The notes under the pieces are model-generated. The model worked only from the letters and a program-made list of their open reading frames with translations. It made no database searches and had not been told where the DNA came from. A DNA stretch of 64,000 nucleotides. Origin: Saussurea involucrata (Eukaryota > Streptophyta > Magnoliopsida > Asterales > Asteraceae). Shown here piece after piece: positions 52,410 through 63,890 of this stretch. The stretch covers positions 89,289,484 to 89,353,483 of the forward strand of contig CM066313.1 in assembly GCA_033807775.1 (NCBI GenBank). Reading direction: 5' to 3'. Numbering within the stretch: the stretch's first letter is position 1; every line of letters begins with the position of its first letter. Position numbers and translations under genes: made by a program.

Positions 52410-53661
52410 TGTGTGGACCAGTCAGCACTCCTAGTCTAGGAGGAAAAAGGTACATTCTTGTAATTGTTGATGAATTTACCAGATATACTTGGGTGTCTTT
52501 TCTCAGGTATAAAAGTGATGCAACTGAAGATATCATCAACTTTGTCAAGAAAAATGAAGTTCTAAACGGGCAACTTGTACGATCAGTAAGAAGTGTCAAT
52601 GACACTGAATTCAGAAACAGTGCTCGTGAAGACTTCTTCAATGAGAAAGGAATTTCTCAAAATTTCTCTGCCGTTAGAACTCCTCAACAAAATGGAGTCG
52701 TGGAAAGAAAGAACATAACTCTATGTGAGGCTGCTAGATTAATGCTAAGTGAATCAAATCTTCCCATCTATTTTTGGGCTGAAGCTATTAATACTGCTTG
52801 CTTTACCCAAAATAGGTCGGTGATATCCAAGAGACATGATAAGACCCCATATGAAGTTTTTCATGGCAGAAAACCAAATATAGGCTTTCTTCATGTTTTT
52901 GGCTGTGTGTGTTTTATTCTAAATGATCGTGACAATCTTGGGAAGTTTGATCCCAAAGCTGATGAAGGAATATTTGTTGGATACTCTCTATCCTCCAAAG
53001 CATATCGCGTGTACAACCTCAGGAGAAAATGCATTGATGAGTCAATTCATGTCAAATTTGATGACCTAAGATCATCATCTCTTTCAAATGATGATGATGA
53101 ATTACACCGGTGGATTTCCTCATGCATAGGTGATACTCCCATAGTCCATTCCACCGATGCATCCTCCATTCCTTTGAATCCTTCTTCTTCAAATAACCAA
53201 GTTGGATCACCTTCCTTAGTGCCTAACACCTCTTCCACCGAAATTGACCATCTTCCCACCGACATGAATCCTCCCACTGATTTACACCTTTCCACCGATC
53301 TCATTCCTCCCACCGACCCTTTGCCTTCCACCGAAAACTCCTCTGTCCACCGAACCTCTGATCCCACTCCAACATCCTGTTCCACACAAAATATTCCACC
53401 ACCTTTACCTCCTGTCACAAAATGGACCAAAGATCACCCAATAGACCAAATCATTGGTGATCAACAAGTTGGTGTTCAAACTCGCAAAGGAGTTGGAAAT
53501 ATTTGTCTCTATGTGAACTTTCTATCTCTTATTGAACCCAAGAAGATTGATGAAGCACTATCAGATTCTTGTTGGATCACTGCCATGCAAGAGGAGCTTT
53601 CTCAGTTTGAAAGAAATAAAGTATGGAGATTGGTTCCCAGACCTCCAAAGAAGACTAGCAT
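52410..53661 (+). pseudogene. Copia-B pol, second part: integrase to reverse transcriptase start
   Basis: Resumes at C-G-P-V-S-T-P-S-L-G-G-K-R-Y-I. The integrase core is readable, but the second catalytic position reads R-S-V-N-D-T-E-F against R-S-D-N-D-T-E-F in Copia-A, an Asp to Val change that should kill strand transfer. Glu is in N-G-V-V-E-R-K-N. The hinge (53150-53353) holds seven CCACCGA repeats encoding (S/P)-T-(D/E). Reverse transcriptase begins (W-R-L-V-P-R-P-P-K-K-T-S-I) and is cut off at 53661 by the Copia-C LTR. Confidence 0.9.
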
Positions 53662-53934
53662 TGTAAAATCCAGATCCGTGCAACAATGATGAAATCGAAA
53701 TATATGAATAATAAGATTTCAACTGGTCATCCCTGTCATTCACTTTCAGAGAGAATTTACAATACAGTGTTTTGAAAGTAAAAGGATGATTAGCTTGTTT
53801 TTCCAAGCTAATCAACATTAAATATGATGGGCCCGTGGTTAACAAGCCCACGGCCCGTTCACTAATAGGCTCTAATTTTAACAAATACAATTTAACCCTT
53901 GAACTTTAAATCAACAATAAAACCTGCCCTAACA
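53662..53934 (-). repeat. Copia-C 3' LTR (273 bp, outer end inferred)
   Basis: On the minus strand it starts TGTTAGGGCAGG right after the polypurine tract and ends GGATTTTACA at 53662, next to Copia-B. TGT...ACA ends fit. The target duplication (AGCAT at 53657-53661) cannot be checked because the 5' LTR is off the window. It holds a 10-bp-stem hairpin GATTAGCTTG/CAAGCTAATC at 53788-53813 and a GC-rich one near 53829-53857. Short for a Sirevirus LTR. Confidence 0.7.
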
Positions 53935-56900
53935 ATCTCCCCCTTTGATTTGAAGTTCGAGTTCGCGCTCTAGCTCTTGCCAGTTAAATACGTATCGTTT
54001 GCGCAACGCGAAGTGAACCTCAAAGAATCTGATTGCACGGCGATAGTCGATGCGGTCTTCAATCATTTCCAAAGCTTCCCGAGCAGTAGTTTCATTTGGA
54101 TTTGGGACATACGAATGCTTTGGATTCTCAGACTCGTGCTGAATAATTTTTTGAAGAGCATCTCTGACCTTTAGAAGCGTGCCGTCACAAAATCTGTCTA
54201 CCTGACTGAAACGCAGAAACTTCTTTTCGTTCTGTTCGTTGTTGTAGACTATCCCGAATTCAGGTTGTAGAAGTAGAGAGTTCTCGGGATACATCTTCAG
54301 CTCAGGAGCTTTCAGATTTGGTTTTATCAGATTGACTTTCTTAGCCCTGTTCTCGACATCCATTTGAAAATCCGTTAAGTATGACATCATGATAGTACGG
54401 ACCAGGTGTCGACGAACGGTTTCGAGCGCCTTTGTAATCTCAAGCGGTCGGACGGTTCTTGAACGTAAGTCTTTCAGTAATACCAGAAAGTCGAGCGGTC
54501 GGAGGTTCTTGAAGTCGGCTTCAGAGAATCTCCATTCATTACCATCTTCGCGGCGAACGATGAAGGCTGGATAGACGATCCTCATGATGCGGCGTGAATG
54601 GATGTTAAGAACCTCTGTGATCTGATGCTTTGTTCTGACTTGACTGACTGGAAGGCACCGCTGCATTGCAAGTATGTAACGCCGTTGGTATTCGGGGTCG
54701 AGGTTGTAAATACCAAGGCAAAAGGTTGGCTCGATCGGGAGAAGTTTGTGGATGAACAACTTCTTCAAAGATTCCTCTAGATGAGGGATAAGTACCATGA
54801 TCTTCTCCCAGCGATTATGTTGCTGTTGAGGAAGGGGAGGAAGATCAGAAGCTGTCGTTGGAGGAGTAGTTGTCGGTAGATCGGAAGTAGTAGACTCGGG
54901 TCTTGTTGATGATGTTCCGGCGAGTTGAGCATAGTGAACGGGGGATGCTCCATATAAATTTTGGAGCAGGAACTGATCGTAGTCAATATTGTCGTCCTCA
55001 TCAGTAGGGAAGACCAAATTTACCTGGAGATTTACGGCACTGGCGGCTTTTTCGTACCATGCGTCTTCGGTCTCCGGGTTGGTCTCACACTCTGGATCTA
55101 TCATGTCCAGTATCGGTCTGTCTGACGAGTCAAAATCGACCAGTTCCTGTGTTGAACCCTCAGGCTTTTCAACCGTCGGGTCTTCTTCATCTGAAATCTC
55201 CATATCTATGACCATATCTGCTAGTGGCAACTCGGCTTCGGGTGCTTCTGATGTAGTTGCCGCAGTTGGGGGTTCATGTTGAACTACTGTTGTAGTTTCG
55301 GCAGTCACGATCTGGGCGGTCTCGGTTTGGCGTAGACGCTTCTCCCCCTCACGGTGATCAGGATCATCCTGGTCATCGTGCTTGCATTTGAGACCGCCGG
55401 CTTGACTTTTACAAGTGTCTTCTAGTGAGCGGACCCTCTTAGACAGCGTGGCGAGCGCTTTGTTGTAGTCGTTGAGGGTCGAGTCAATGGCGTCAAGGCG
55501 TGATGTGATAGATGAAGATAGAGCAGTGACCTGTGATCGGAGAACTGAGATCAGGTCTGCTTCGGCAGATGCGATTGTGTCGGATTCCTGGAGCAGTTGG
55601 GATAATAGCATCGTCTTTAATGTATCCACCGAATAGATAGGTTGAGCAAATGTCGGTGGATGTGGTGGTGCGGTTTCGGCTTCAACAATCTTTGCTTTGC
55701 CTTTGATGGCTTTGGCGATCTCGTCGGTGACGTGCTGTTCCAGTGCCTCGCGGACAGCTTTGAGGGTGCTGTCCAGGGACCCTTTCGACACAAAGTCGTG
55801 GTGAATAACTCTAGGACCACGTAGGTTACCCATTAAGGCGTCTACCACAGGGGTAGAGCCACCTACGTTCACAGTTGGCGTGATGTTAGCTGTGGTAGGA
55901 TTTCCCGCCGATCCTTGCGTTCCACCAAGAGGTGACGACACTACGGTGGTTCCGGTCGGGTCACAAAGAGCCTCGACTTGGTGTTGTACCTCTTCAAGTG
56001 TCCTAGCCAAAGATTGATCTATTTCAAGTGGCTCTAGACTCGATGGTGCACGAAATGAAGTCGAGACCGGGGGCTGCTGGTCTCTTATTTCAACACCAAC
56101 ACTCCCCGAATGAGAGGCCGGTGGAAGTTGTGCTTGTTCCCCGTGTAATATTGAAACATCCGTCTGTTGTGAGACGGATGAGTGGATGAGGGGGTCGTGC
56201 AATTGCTCCGCTGGGTCCACGGAGGCTTCTTCAATACTCCGTCCCAACAAATGAGACGGGATAGCAGATGTGGCTACCCGGATATCGCTCGTTTGGGGTC
56301 GCTCATGAGCCTCTTTTTCTTTACGGCTCGTTCTTTCCTGGTTCAACTTTGAACGCAGTTCTCTCCGCCTCACATGATCTAACTCCTCTACGTGTTCTCC
56401 CTCAGATGGCCTAGTAATAGGTCCGGTTCCAGAATGAGGTGGTGATTCAAGAGAGATTGGGACATTGTAGTATGGGTTGGGTCCGATACCGGGAGGTATG
56501 TGTTGCAGGCGTATGGTACGGGTGGTATCGGAGTCCGTGGAGTCAGATTCCACGTCTTCAACATTGTGAGATGGTGAAGGGGGTTCGGTGATATAAGGCT
56601 CGGTCGAGTGATGTAGTATTGGTCTAGAGGATGGACCGGCTTGGGCTGAGCTGGAACCGGGTTGCGATTCCACTGCACCACCTACTCTCGTTCCCCTTCC
56701 TCTCACAACTAACGTTCCCCGCCCGACAGCACCTGCTTGTCGGGCCCTTCCACCTCTCACTCTAGGACCTCACGTCTCTCGGGTCTAAGTCCCTGGGCAG
56801 GTCCCTCCGGTGCTGGTTGGACCATGGGATTACCTAACGCTTCCCTATATGCTACTACCCCTGGTGCAGTGGGATCGGCGATGGCTAGTAGTGGTTCAGG

Positions 56901-57784
56901 GATGGGCATTGCTACCGCATCAGATGGATTGCGGATAACCATGAACTGTAAATGGTGATGGGGACATACCGGATGGTTCAGGCGGTGAGGAATGGCAGGA
57001 TTCGCGTCCATGTGTTGACGCACCGCAAGCGATAAGAAACGCGGATACGGAAGAAATTTCTTCTGTTTGGAACCTCCGATTTGGCGAATAGCCGCGACGA
57101 GCTCCCTCCAGATAATCATCGCAAAGTCTATGTGTCGGTTGTAGCACACAACATGAACTAGGCGCAGGAAGTCGCCGGTGCACCGATCAATGCCTCTCCA
57201 TCTCGATGAAAGGCAGCGGTTTAGGATCGTAAAAAGTGTGTACCATATCGGAGCGAGGTACTTGCGATTGAAAGTGGATGGCCGGTTGAGGTCATGATTG
57301 TATCCAAGTGCGCTGATTTTTAAGCGCAAAGCGTGTCATCATTTACGGCAGGATCGTACCGTTCATGATTGTTGGTGGTGGCCTCCGGAAGAGACAGAAG
57401 GCGGCGGAACGAGTCCGGTGTGAGTATGAAAGGTTGGTTATCGATCTGAGCTGTGATCGACTGCGAGTTACCGGCTGTGACGACTCGGGCGGTGAGCCAT
57501 ACCTGTAGAACGTACAGGACTGGGACGTCGGCTGTGCTGGTAAGGGCCTCACGGAGAGGGTGATTCGTGAGAATGTCCAGGAGCACTCGATGAAGTGGTT
57601 GGGGCCTGAACAAGGTCGTGTCCAGGTGGTGATTATTGGCCTCCAGTTCAGTGCCATGGTCAGGGTTTACCAGGGCAGCATCGGCTTCCTCGTTAATGAT
57701 ATCCGCCTCTTGAGGTATTTGCTCTTGAGGAGGCGGTTGTTGGTCGCCTGGTTGTTCGGGATGGTGTTGTTGTTGATCCGCCAT
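53929..57784 (-). pseudogene. Copia-C envelope-like third ORF, two frameshifts
   Basis: Three overlapping pieces: from M-A-D-Q-Q-Q at 57784 to 57320, 57329 to 56757, and 56760 to 53929 (943 codons). The first piece has a glutamine/proline-rich start, then F-I-L-T-P-D-S-F-R-R-L-L-S-L. The second has Y-L-A-P-I-W-Y-T-L-F, R-H-I-D-F-A and P-Y-P-R-F-L-S-L, matching the Copia-A third ORF by position and motif. The third is Ser/Thr/Pro-rich, then coiled-coil-like (I-T-S-R-L-D-A-I-D-S-T-L-N-D-Y-N-K-A-L), acidic, and ends in a structured domain. No signal peptide is obvious. The frames meet within a few codons, so each break is a small indel. Function unknown. Confidence 0.8.
53935..53947 (-). other. 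Copia-C polypurine tract
   Basis: CAAAGGGGGAGAT on the minus strand, adjoining the LTR start at 53934. It overlaps the end of the envelope-like ORF. Confidence 0.88.
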
Positions 57785-59423
57785 AGATAATCTGTAGAAT
57801 ACAGCACAGTTAGTAATTGAGTCGGATAAACAAGTGTCGGTGCGTACCTTCCTCGGGATTGGCTCAATCTGAGACAGATCGAGGACTAGCAGTGATGAGA
57901 TAGGTACGGAATGGGCACACCAGCAGAGTTTTTCGGATGAAAATGCCAAGGTGTTCGGAAAACACATGGTGTCCGGGTAAATGGGTTTTCCGGATAAGAT
58001 AAGCAAGTGTCCGGATAAGAGGTTCGACAATTTTCCGGGTAAATGTCACCGGATACATAAGGTTTCCGGATAACTGTAGGGTCCGGACACCACACTGTTC
58101 GGTAGTTGAACTTACCGGAAACCCTAAGGTTTCCGGACAACTAGGTTTCCGGGAGTTTGATGTTGTCCGGAGGAACGTGCATAACAGTGAATGTGTCCGG
58201 GTGAATCCACATGGGGTTGAACGTGTCCGGACACGACGAATGTGTCCGGACGAAACCCTGAGGATAGTCAGCGAGTTATCGACCAGTGTGGTTGCAGACG
58301 AATGTGACAAGTATCAGTTTAGAACACACAGTGAGAACCTATCCTATCAAAACTAAGCACGAATGAACCACAAAATGTGTGGACCCGAAAACGAGGTTCG
58401 GATTCAAAGAAATCGACCAAATCGGGTCTGTTTGTGATGCAATGTTAACGAAACTGGAGGTATAGGAATCGAGATAGATAGAGGAGCAACATACCTGATT
58501 ATAGGGACTAAAACCACCGTGAATCGAGATAGAGAGGAGAGTCCGAGCGAGAGTGAAATGCTGTCGAAGGGTTTAGGGTTTTAGGTCGGTTGTCCGGATA
58601 ATGAAAAAACAATGGGAGTCCGGGTACGTATATATATATATACGTGGGTGGAGTCCGGGTACTCGCCGACCTGGATATCTACCTGGTCCGGATTATGTCC
58701 GGATGCGGGAGTTGTCCGGGTGCAAGAGTTGTCCGGGTGCGCGAGGTGTCCGGAAGTGAGAGTTGTCTGGATGCAAGAGTTGTCCGAATAACTCTGAATA
58801 GTCCTGTTCCGTGAAGAATTTTAGGAATTTGTGCTGGAAAAGAACTTCCTCTTGCCCCCCCTCAAGCGGAGCATGGGTATATCCTTGCTCCCCCTCGGAT
58901 AGTGCAGTAGAGTGCAGTGGAGAGATCCGGCACACAAAAACTTTTAGATTTTGAAAGGAAAAAAAAACTGTGCCGCTCCCCCTCAGACGATGACCTTAAT
59001 GTGCCCACGTGAGTGCCCACACACACAAAAACTTTTGACATTAAAGAAAACTGTGTGTGACGCTCCCCCTCAAAGTATGAGAAAACTGACCTGATATTGC
59101 ATTGTGCTCCCCCTGAACACGAGAACATTTGGTGAAAGCACAGAGATAGTGAAAGAAAAATATAGACGATGGTATGAAAAAATGGAAACACACGAGGAAA
59201 GAGTGAGAAACAAACGAAATCTACCTAATAAATACCTAGACTAAATCTAGCTGTGTAACTAGAACAAGTAGAATACAAATGCGAGGAAGTGTGTGCTCAT
59301 GCATCAGGATGTTAACCACCGGATGATGAGGAGACAGTTACTCGTATATGTATGGAACTTGTAATGGGCATACAGTCGGATTACGTCTTCAGGTTTAGCA
59401 TACCTAGATTGAACACAAGAGTT
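57785..59423 (-). other. Copia-C pol to envelope-like spacer with CCGGA repeats and purine tracts
   Basis: About 1.6 kb with no credible gene. TCCGG occurs 20 times between 57972 and 58750, often as GTCCGGA or GTCCGGG. Five tracts complementary to AGGGGGAGC lie at 58855-59114, each resembling the element's polypurine tract. A TATATATATATA run is near 58631. Open frames here translate the repeats only. Confidence 0.7.
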
Positions 59424-60248
59424 TTAAAGCGTTTTTCGTCCAAGGCTTTGGTAAAAAAGGTCAGCTAACTGATGTTCAGTATTTACGAAGTAGAGTTCGA
59501 CTGTACCTCTTTCGACGTGATCCTTATTGAAATGATACCGAACGTCGATGTGATTCGTCTTTGTGTGTTGGACCGGGTTGCTTGATATAGCAATTGCGCT
59601 CTTTGAGTCACAGTAGATCGGGACTTTGACATACGTGAACCCGTAGTCTTTGAGTTGTGTCCTCATCCAGATGACCTGAGAACAGCAGCTTGCGGCGGCC
59701 ACGTACTCTGCCTCGGCAGTTGACGTTGACACGCACTGTTGTTTCTTCGATGCCCAGCTTACCAGGCTATCTCCCAAGAACTGAATGTGTCCTGAGGTGC
59801 TCTTGCGGTCCAACATGCATCCCGCGTGATCCGCATCAGAGTAAGCGGAAAGTCCAAAACCTGTCTCTTTCGGGTACCAAAGGCCAAGATCAGCAGTACC
59901 ACGTAAATAACGAAAAATACGTTTAACAGCATTGTAATGAGACTCTTTAGGGTTTGACTGATAGCGGGCGCAAAGAAATGTCGAGAACATGATGTCCGGT
60001 CTACTGGCAGTTAGGTACATTAAAGAACCGATCATTCCCCGATACAATTTGGCGTTGACAGCCTTTCCGTTAGGATCGGCGTCAAGCTTTGTATTGGTTG
60101 CCATGGGAGTTTTCATTGGTGAGGACTGGTCCAATTGGAATTTTCGAAGAATATCCCTAATGTATTTGGACTGGTTTATGAAGATTCCGGTCGACAGTTG
60201 TTTAACTTGAAGACCAAGGAAAAAGTTCATCTCACACAGCATACTCAT
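59424..60248 (-). pseudogene. Copia-C reverse transcriptase end and RNase H
   Basis: Reads N-F-F-L-G-L-Q-V-K-Q, then Y-S-D-A-D-H-A-G-C, S-T-S-T-A-E-A-E-Y-V-A-A-A and Y-C-D-S-K-S-A-I-A, the RNase H acidic residues of Copia. It ends L-A-D-L-F-Y-Q-S-L-G-R-K-T-L where L-A-D-L-F-T-K is usual, so a small frameshift removes the C-terminus. It is in the same frame as the upstream part, separated by one TAA at 60249-60251. Confidence 0.9.
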
Positions 60249-61685
60249 TTAAAAAAATCTTCCCATGAGATTGGCAAAGTTCTTTGCATATAATGGATTA
60301 GTAGAACCAAAAATGATGTCATCGACATATACCTGGACTAGAATGATGTGACCCTTTTCGTTCTTGATAAATAGAGTAGAATCAATGGTACCTCGTGTAA
60401 AGTCGGATTCTAACAGGAACTTTGATAGAGTGTTGTACCATGCTCGCGGAGCCTGCTTGAGGCCGTATAGTGCCTTGTCCAAGATGTAGACATGATCAGG
60501 CTTCGAGTCATCCACGAATCCGTCGAGTTGCGACACGTAAACTTCTTCTTGGAGGTCACCGTAAAGAAAGGTTGTCTTCACATCCATTTGGAAGACTGTG
60601 AAGTTCTTGTGCGCTGCATAAGCGAGAAACATACGGATTGGTTCGATGCGAGCGACCGGAGCATAGGTCTCATCATAGTCGATCCCCTCTTGTTGTCGGT
60701 ATCCTTTGGCCACGAGACGCGCCTTGTTGCGAACAACGATGCCGTCTTCGTCCTTCTTATTTTTAAAGATCCATTTGGTGCCGATTACCGTCTTGTGCTT
60801 AGGACGTGGAACCAGTCGCCATACCTTTAGAGCTTCGAATTGATTCAGCTCCTCTTGCATGGCTATGATCCAGTCTGGATCTTCGAGTGCTTCGCGTACG
60901 TTCGTCGGCTCGATCTTGCTTAAGAAGCCGGAAAATAGACAGAAGTTGGCAGAAGCGCCTCATGTACGTACAGGAGTGGAAGGATCACCGATGATCTGAT
61001 GCAGGGGATGTGCCTTTGTCCATTTGGTGGTGTGCGGAAGCGGCTGTTGGGTAGAGTGAGATGCGTCCGGATCCACATATACACCAGATGGAAGGTCTTG
61101 AACTTGTTCAAGTGTAGCAGTCGTGTTTATTGGAGGAAGTGGGGGAGGATTCGTCGATGGTTGAATAACTTCTGGTTCCGAGGAGTTCAGAGGTTGAGCA
61201 TCGGTTGTAGCAGATGACGAATCAGTAGGAGCGATCTCTGAGAGTATAGGTTCCTCCGGGGGGGTTACATTACCAGGTGTACTCGTATCAGATGATGACG
61301 GTTGAGCTGTCTCCATAGATGTTGACGGCGTACTCGTAGACGGTGGCGGACCAGTTAAGTCGTCCGAATCCGCATTGTGAGCAGCTTCAAGTTGCGGGTG
61401 CGCTGAGACAGATATGGAAGAGTTAACAATGTCATCATAATGGTATTGAAATAGTAAATCTAAATCGGAAAGATTATCATTCGATGAAGATGCATGATTC
61501 AGATTTACTAATGCTGGTGTAGATCCCGAACTTGGAGGTCCGGAAGCTAACACGCCAGTTAAACCGGGTTCTGAACTGAGGTGTTCAGAAGCCAAATCTG
61601 CGGCTTCGTCGAATGTCACGTTTATGCTTTCAACAACGGTTTTGGTCCGTTTGTTGTAAACGCGATACGCCTTAGCCTGCATGGA
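60249..61685 (-). pseudogene. Copia-C integrase tail, hinge and reverse transcriptase, with stops
   Basis: Contains A-K-A-Y-R-V-Y-N-K-R (integrase end), a Ser/Thr/Pro-rich hinge, then K-T-V-I-G-T-K-W-I-F-K-N-K and Y-V-D-D-I-I-F-G-S of reverse transcriptase. In-frame stops occur near 61683 and at 60960-60962 (TGA, probably from CGA), and the reverse transcriptase part ends in TAA at 60249. All parts share one frame, so these are nonsense changes rather than indels. A near-complete parental enzyme is implied. Confidence 0.88.
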
Positions 61686-62645
61686 GTATCCAATGAAAAC
61701 TCCTTAGTCCGCCTTGGGGCTGAATTTGCCGAGATCATCTTTGTCATTCAGCACGTAGCACGAGCATCCGAAGGCGTGAAAGTAGCCGATGGTTGGAACG
61801 TGATTATTCATGATCTCGTATGGCGTCTTGTTGAACCGCTTGAGAAGGATAGAACGGTTTTGCGTGTAGCATGCCGTAGACACCGCTTCAGCTCAGAGAT
61901 ATAGCGGTAGATTTGCTTGGGAAAGCATTGTTCGAGCAGCTTCAATGAGGGTACGGTTCCGTCTTTCCACCACTCCGTTTTGTTGAGGAGTGCGTGCTGC
62001 AGAGAAAGTGTGTGTGATGCCCACTGACCGCAGATAGTCATCCACCTTTTGATTCTTGCACTCCGTCCCGTTGTCAGTTCTGATGGACTGAATGTGTTGA
62101 AGCTTGTTCTTCTGGACAGTCTTCAGGTGATCAATAATGAGCTCCGGAGTTTCGTCCTTCGAGCGTAAGAACATCACCCAAGTGTAGTGCGAGTAGTCAT
62201 CCACCATCACGAGCACGTATTTGCGTTTGTTGATGCTCGGAACACGCATTGGACCACACAAATCCATATGAATGAGTTCGAGGGTTCGGGTCGTGCTCGG
62301 AGTTGCCTTTGCCGGATGTGATGCGCGCGTCATCTTTCCCTTTTCGCATGCGCCACAGAGACGGTCCTTTACGAACGGAAGTTGGGGCACGCCTCTGACG
62401 TGTTTGCCTAGCACCAGTTGATTGATACTTCTGAAGTTGAGGTGCGAAAGACGTCTATGCCAGAGCCAAACTTGATCAGAGTCGGCTTTTGACAAGAGGC
62501 ATACATGTTTGTCGGTTTTGATTGTTGCATGGTCTATGGTGTAGAGATTGGTCTTTCGAGTCCCAACCAATAGCTCTTCTCCGTTGTTGTTGAGGATTCT
62601 ACACCGTGTGGCTTTAAAGCTAACCTCGAGGTCCTTGTCGCAGAA
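61686..62645 (-). pseudogene. Copia-C GAG-pre-integrase and integrase core
   Basis: W-L-W-H-R-R-L-S-H-L-N with C-G-A-C-E-K-G-K (zinc), then the core: Asp in M-D-L-C-G-P, Asp in R-T-D-N-G-T-E, Glu in N-G-V-V-E-R-R-N-R. The reading stops at 61893 (TGA in L-P-L-Y-L-stop-A-E-A, probably from TGG) and continues in the same frame. Another TAA at 62643-62645 (S-I-G-stop-F-C, probably from CAA) separates it from protease. Confidence 0.88.
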
Positions 62646-63890
62646 TTAACCGATGCTGAAGAGATTATGTCCTAATCCTGCGACGTGGGATACCTTCTTG
62701 ATTGTTATCTTGTCTTGTACGATGCCGCTGTAGCCTACGATCGACGACTTCTCGTTATTTCCAAATCTCATGTCTCCGCAGTATGCTTCCTTGTAATTCG
62801 TGAGAAGCTCCCTTCTTCCGGTCGTGTGTTTGGAGCATCCAGAATCTAAGTACCACACATGACCGTTCTGCAAAACAAGATTAGTGACGTTTAGGTACCC
62901 AAATTTGTTTGGGTCCTGGGGGGTTAGATTTGGCACTGCCTGGGGAAATTTGCTTTGACTCAGCTTTCCCTTTAGGTGTAGATTGTACACCGTTGGAGGG
63001 AACTGGTTTTGGCACTTGTTGCCTCTTGGGTGCAGAATTACACCTTTTGGAGGAACAGATTTTGGGGCAGATTTCCACCTGGGTGCCGGTTTAACCTTAG
63101 TAGGAGCAGCCCGTGTAGGAATGGGTCGGGTCTCCCTCTGTGGTTTAACCGTTTGATTGAAACCCCGTTTAAAATGATGTTGTTGCTTGTTCTTATGGGG
63201 TTTGCGCTTATGAAATAGGTTACCAACAAAGTAAGGCGCATACCAATCATTATTGTGAATTTCATCAAAATCATTCCAACCACAATTAGAACAACATAAA
63301 CAATCATGCGATAACTGAATCAATTGTTTAAGAGAGTTAATTTTAACGGGAAAAGAAACATCAAAATGGTTCCAATGATTCCAAGCATAATTGTCTTTGT
63401 CTATTCTAGAATTGAAAACAGGTGGGGAAGACTTTGACGCATCCTTCTTGACAGAATCCCTCTTTAGCCACTTTGGTGTTTCTTTATTAGTGCGACCATG
63501 TTTATCTGAAATAGCAGGAATAGTATGATCAGTGACTTTTGAGGAAACAGGGGTCTTAGTGGTCAGTGGTTCGGTCTTTTGCTTCGGCTGTGATTGGTTT
63601 TGAACATTGGAAGCATTTTTAAGACTTTTGATCACAGCCGGAGTCTTGGATTGTGAACAATCGCCCTTTAGAAAATTGACCGGACAATTAACCACTGGAG
63701 TCAAAAAATCAGGTTGACTTGGAGAAATAGTGAGGTTGGCAGTCAATGGTCCAGTCGCTTGCCTTGGCTGTGATTGCCTTTTAGAAACGGGTTTCGAGGT
63801 TGGTTTAGACTGAGAAATCTTGATCACAGCTGGGGCCTTTGTTTGAGAACAACTATCTTTTAAAGAATAACCGGATGAACAATCACGGGG
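62646..63890 (-). pseudogene. Copia-C gag C-terminal part and protease
   Basis: A lysine/glutamine/proline-rich gag tail followed by W-Y-L-D-S-G-C-S-K-H-T-T-G (protease) and H-N-L-F-S-I-G. A repeat of about 50-60 residues is visible near the right end: D-F-L-T-P-V...L-K-G-D-C-S-Q-S-K-T-P-A-V-I-K...Q-S-Q-P and its partner D-F-L-S-P-V...S-L-K-D-S-C-S-Q-T-K-A-P-A-V-I-K...Q-S-Q-P. The Cys/His set (C-L-C-C-S-N-C-G-W) does not form a classic zinc knuckle. A one-base shift near 63890 separates this from the gag sequence at 63891-64000. Confidence 0.82.

Larger units (their letters stand above)
39541..53661 (+). mobile_element. Copia-B: degenerate Sirevirus-like element, interrupted twice
   Basis: A 5' LTR (39541-40496), primer site, gag with several frame breaks, and pol from protease into the first residues of reverse transcriptase. 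Gypsy-B splits pol within the integrase M-D-L-C-G-P motif (42679/52410). The element is cut at 53661 by Copia-C; the remaining reverse transcriptase, RNase H, any third ORF and the 3' LTR are not in the window and probably lie beyond 64000. It is a sister family of Copia-A and of the solo LTR. Confidence 0.88.
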
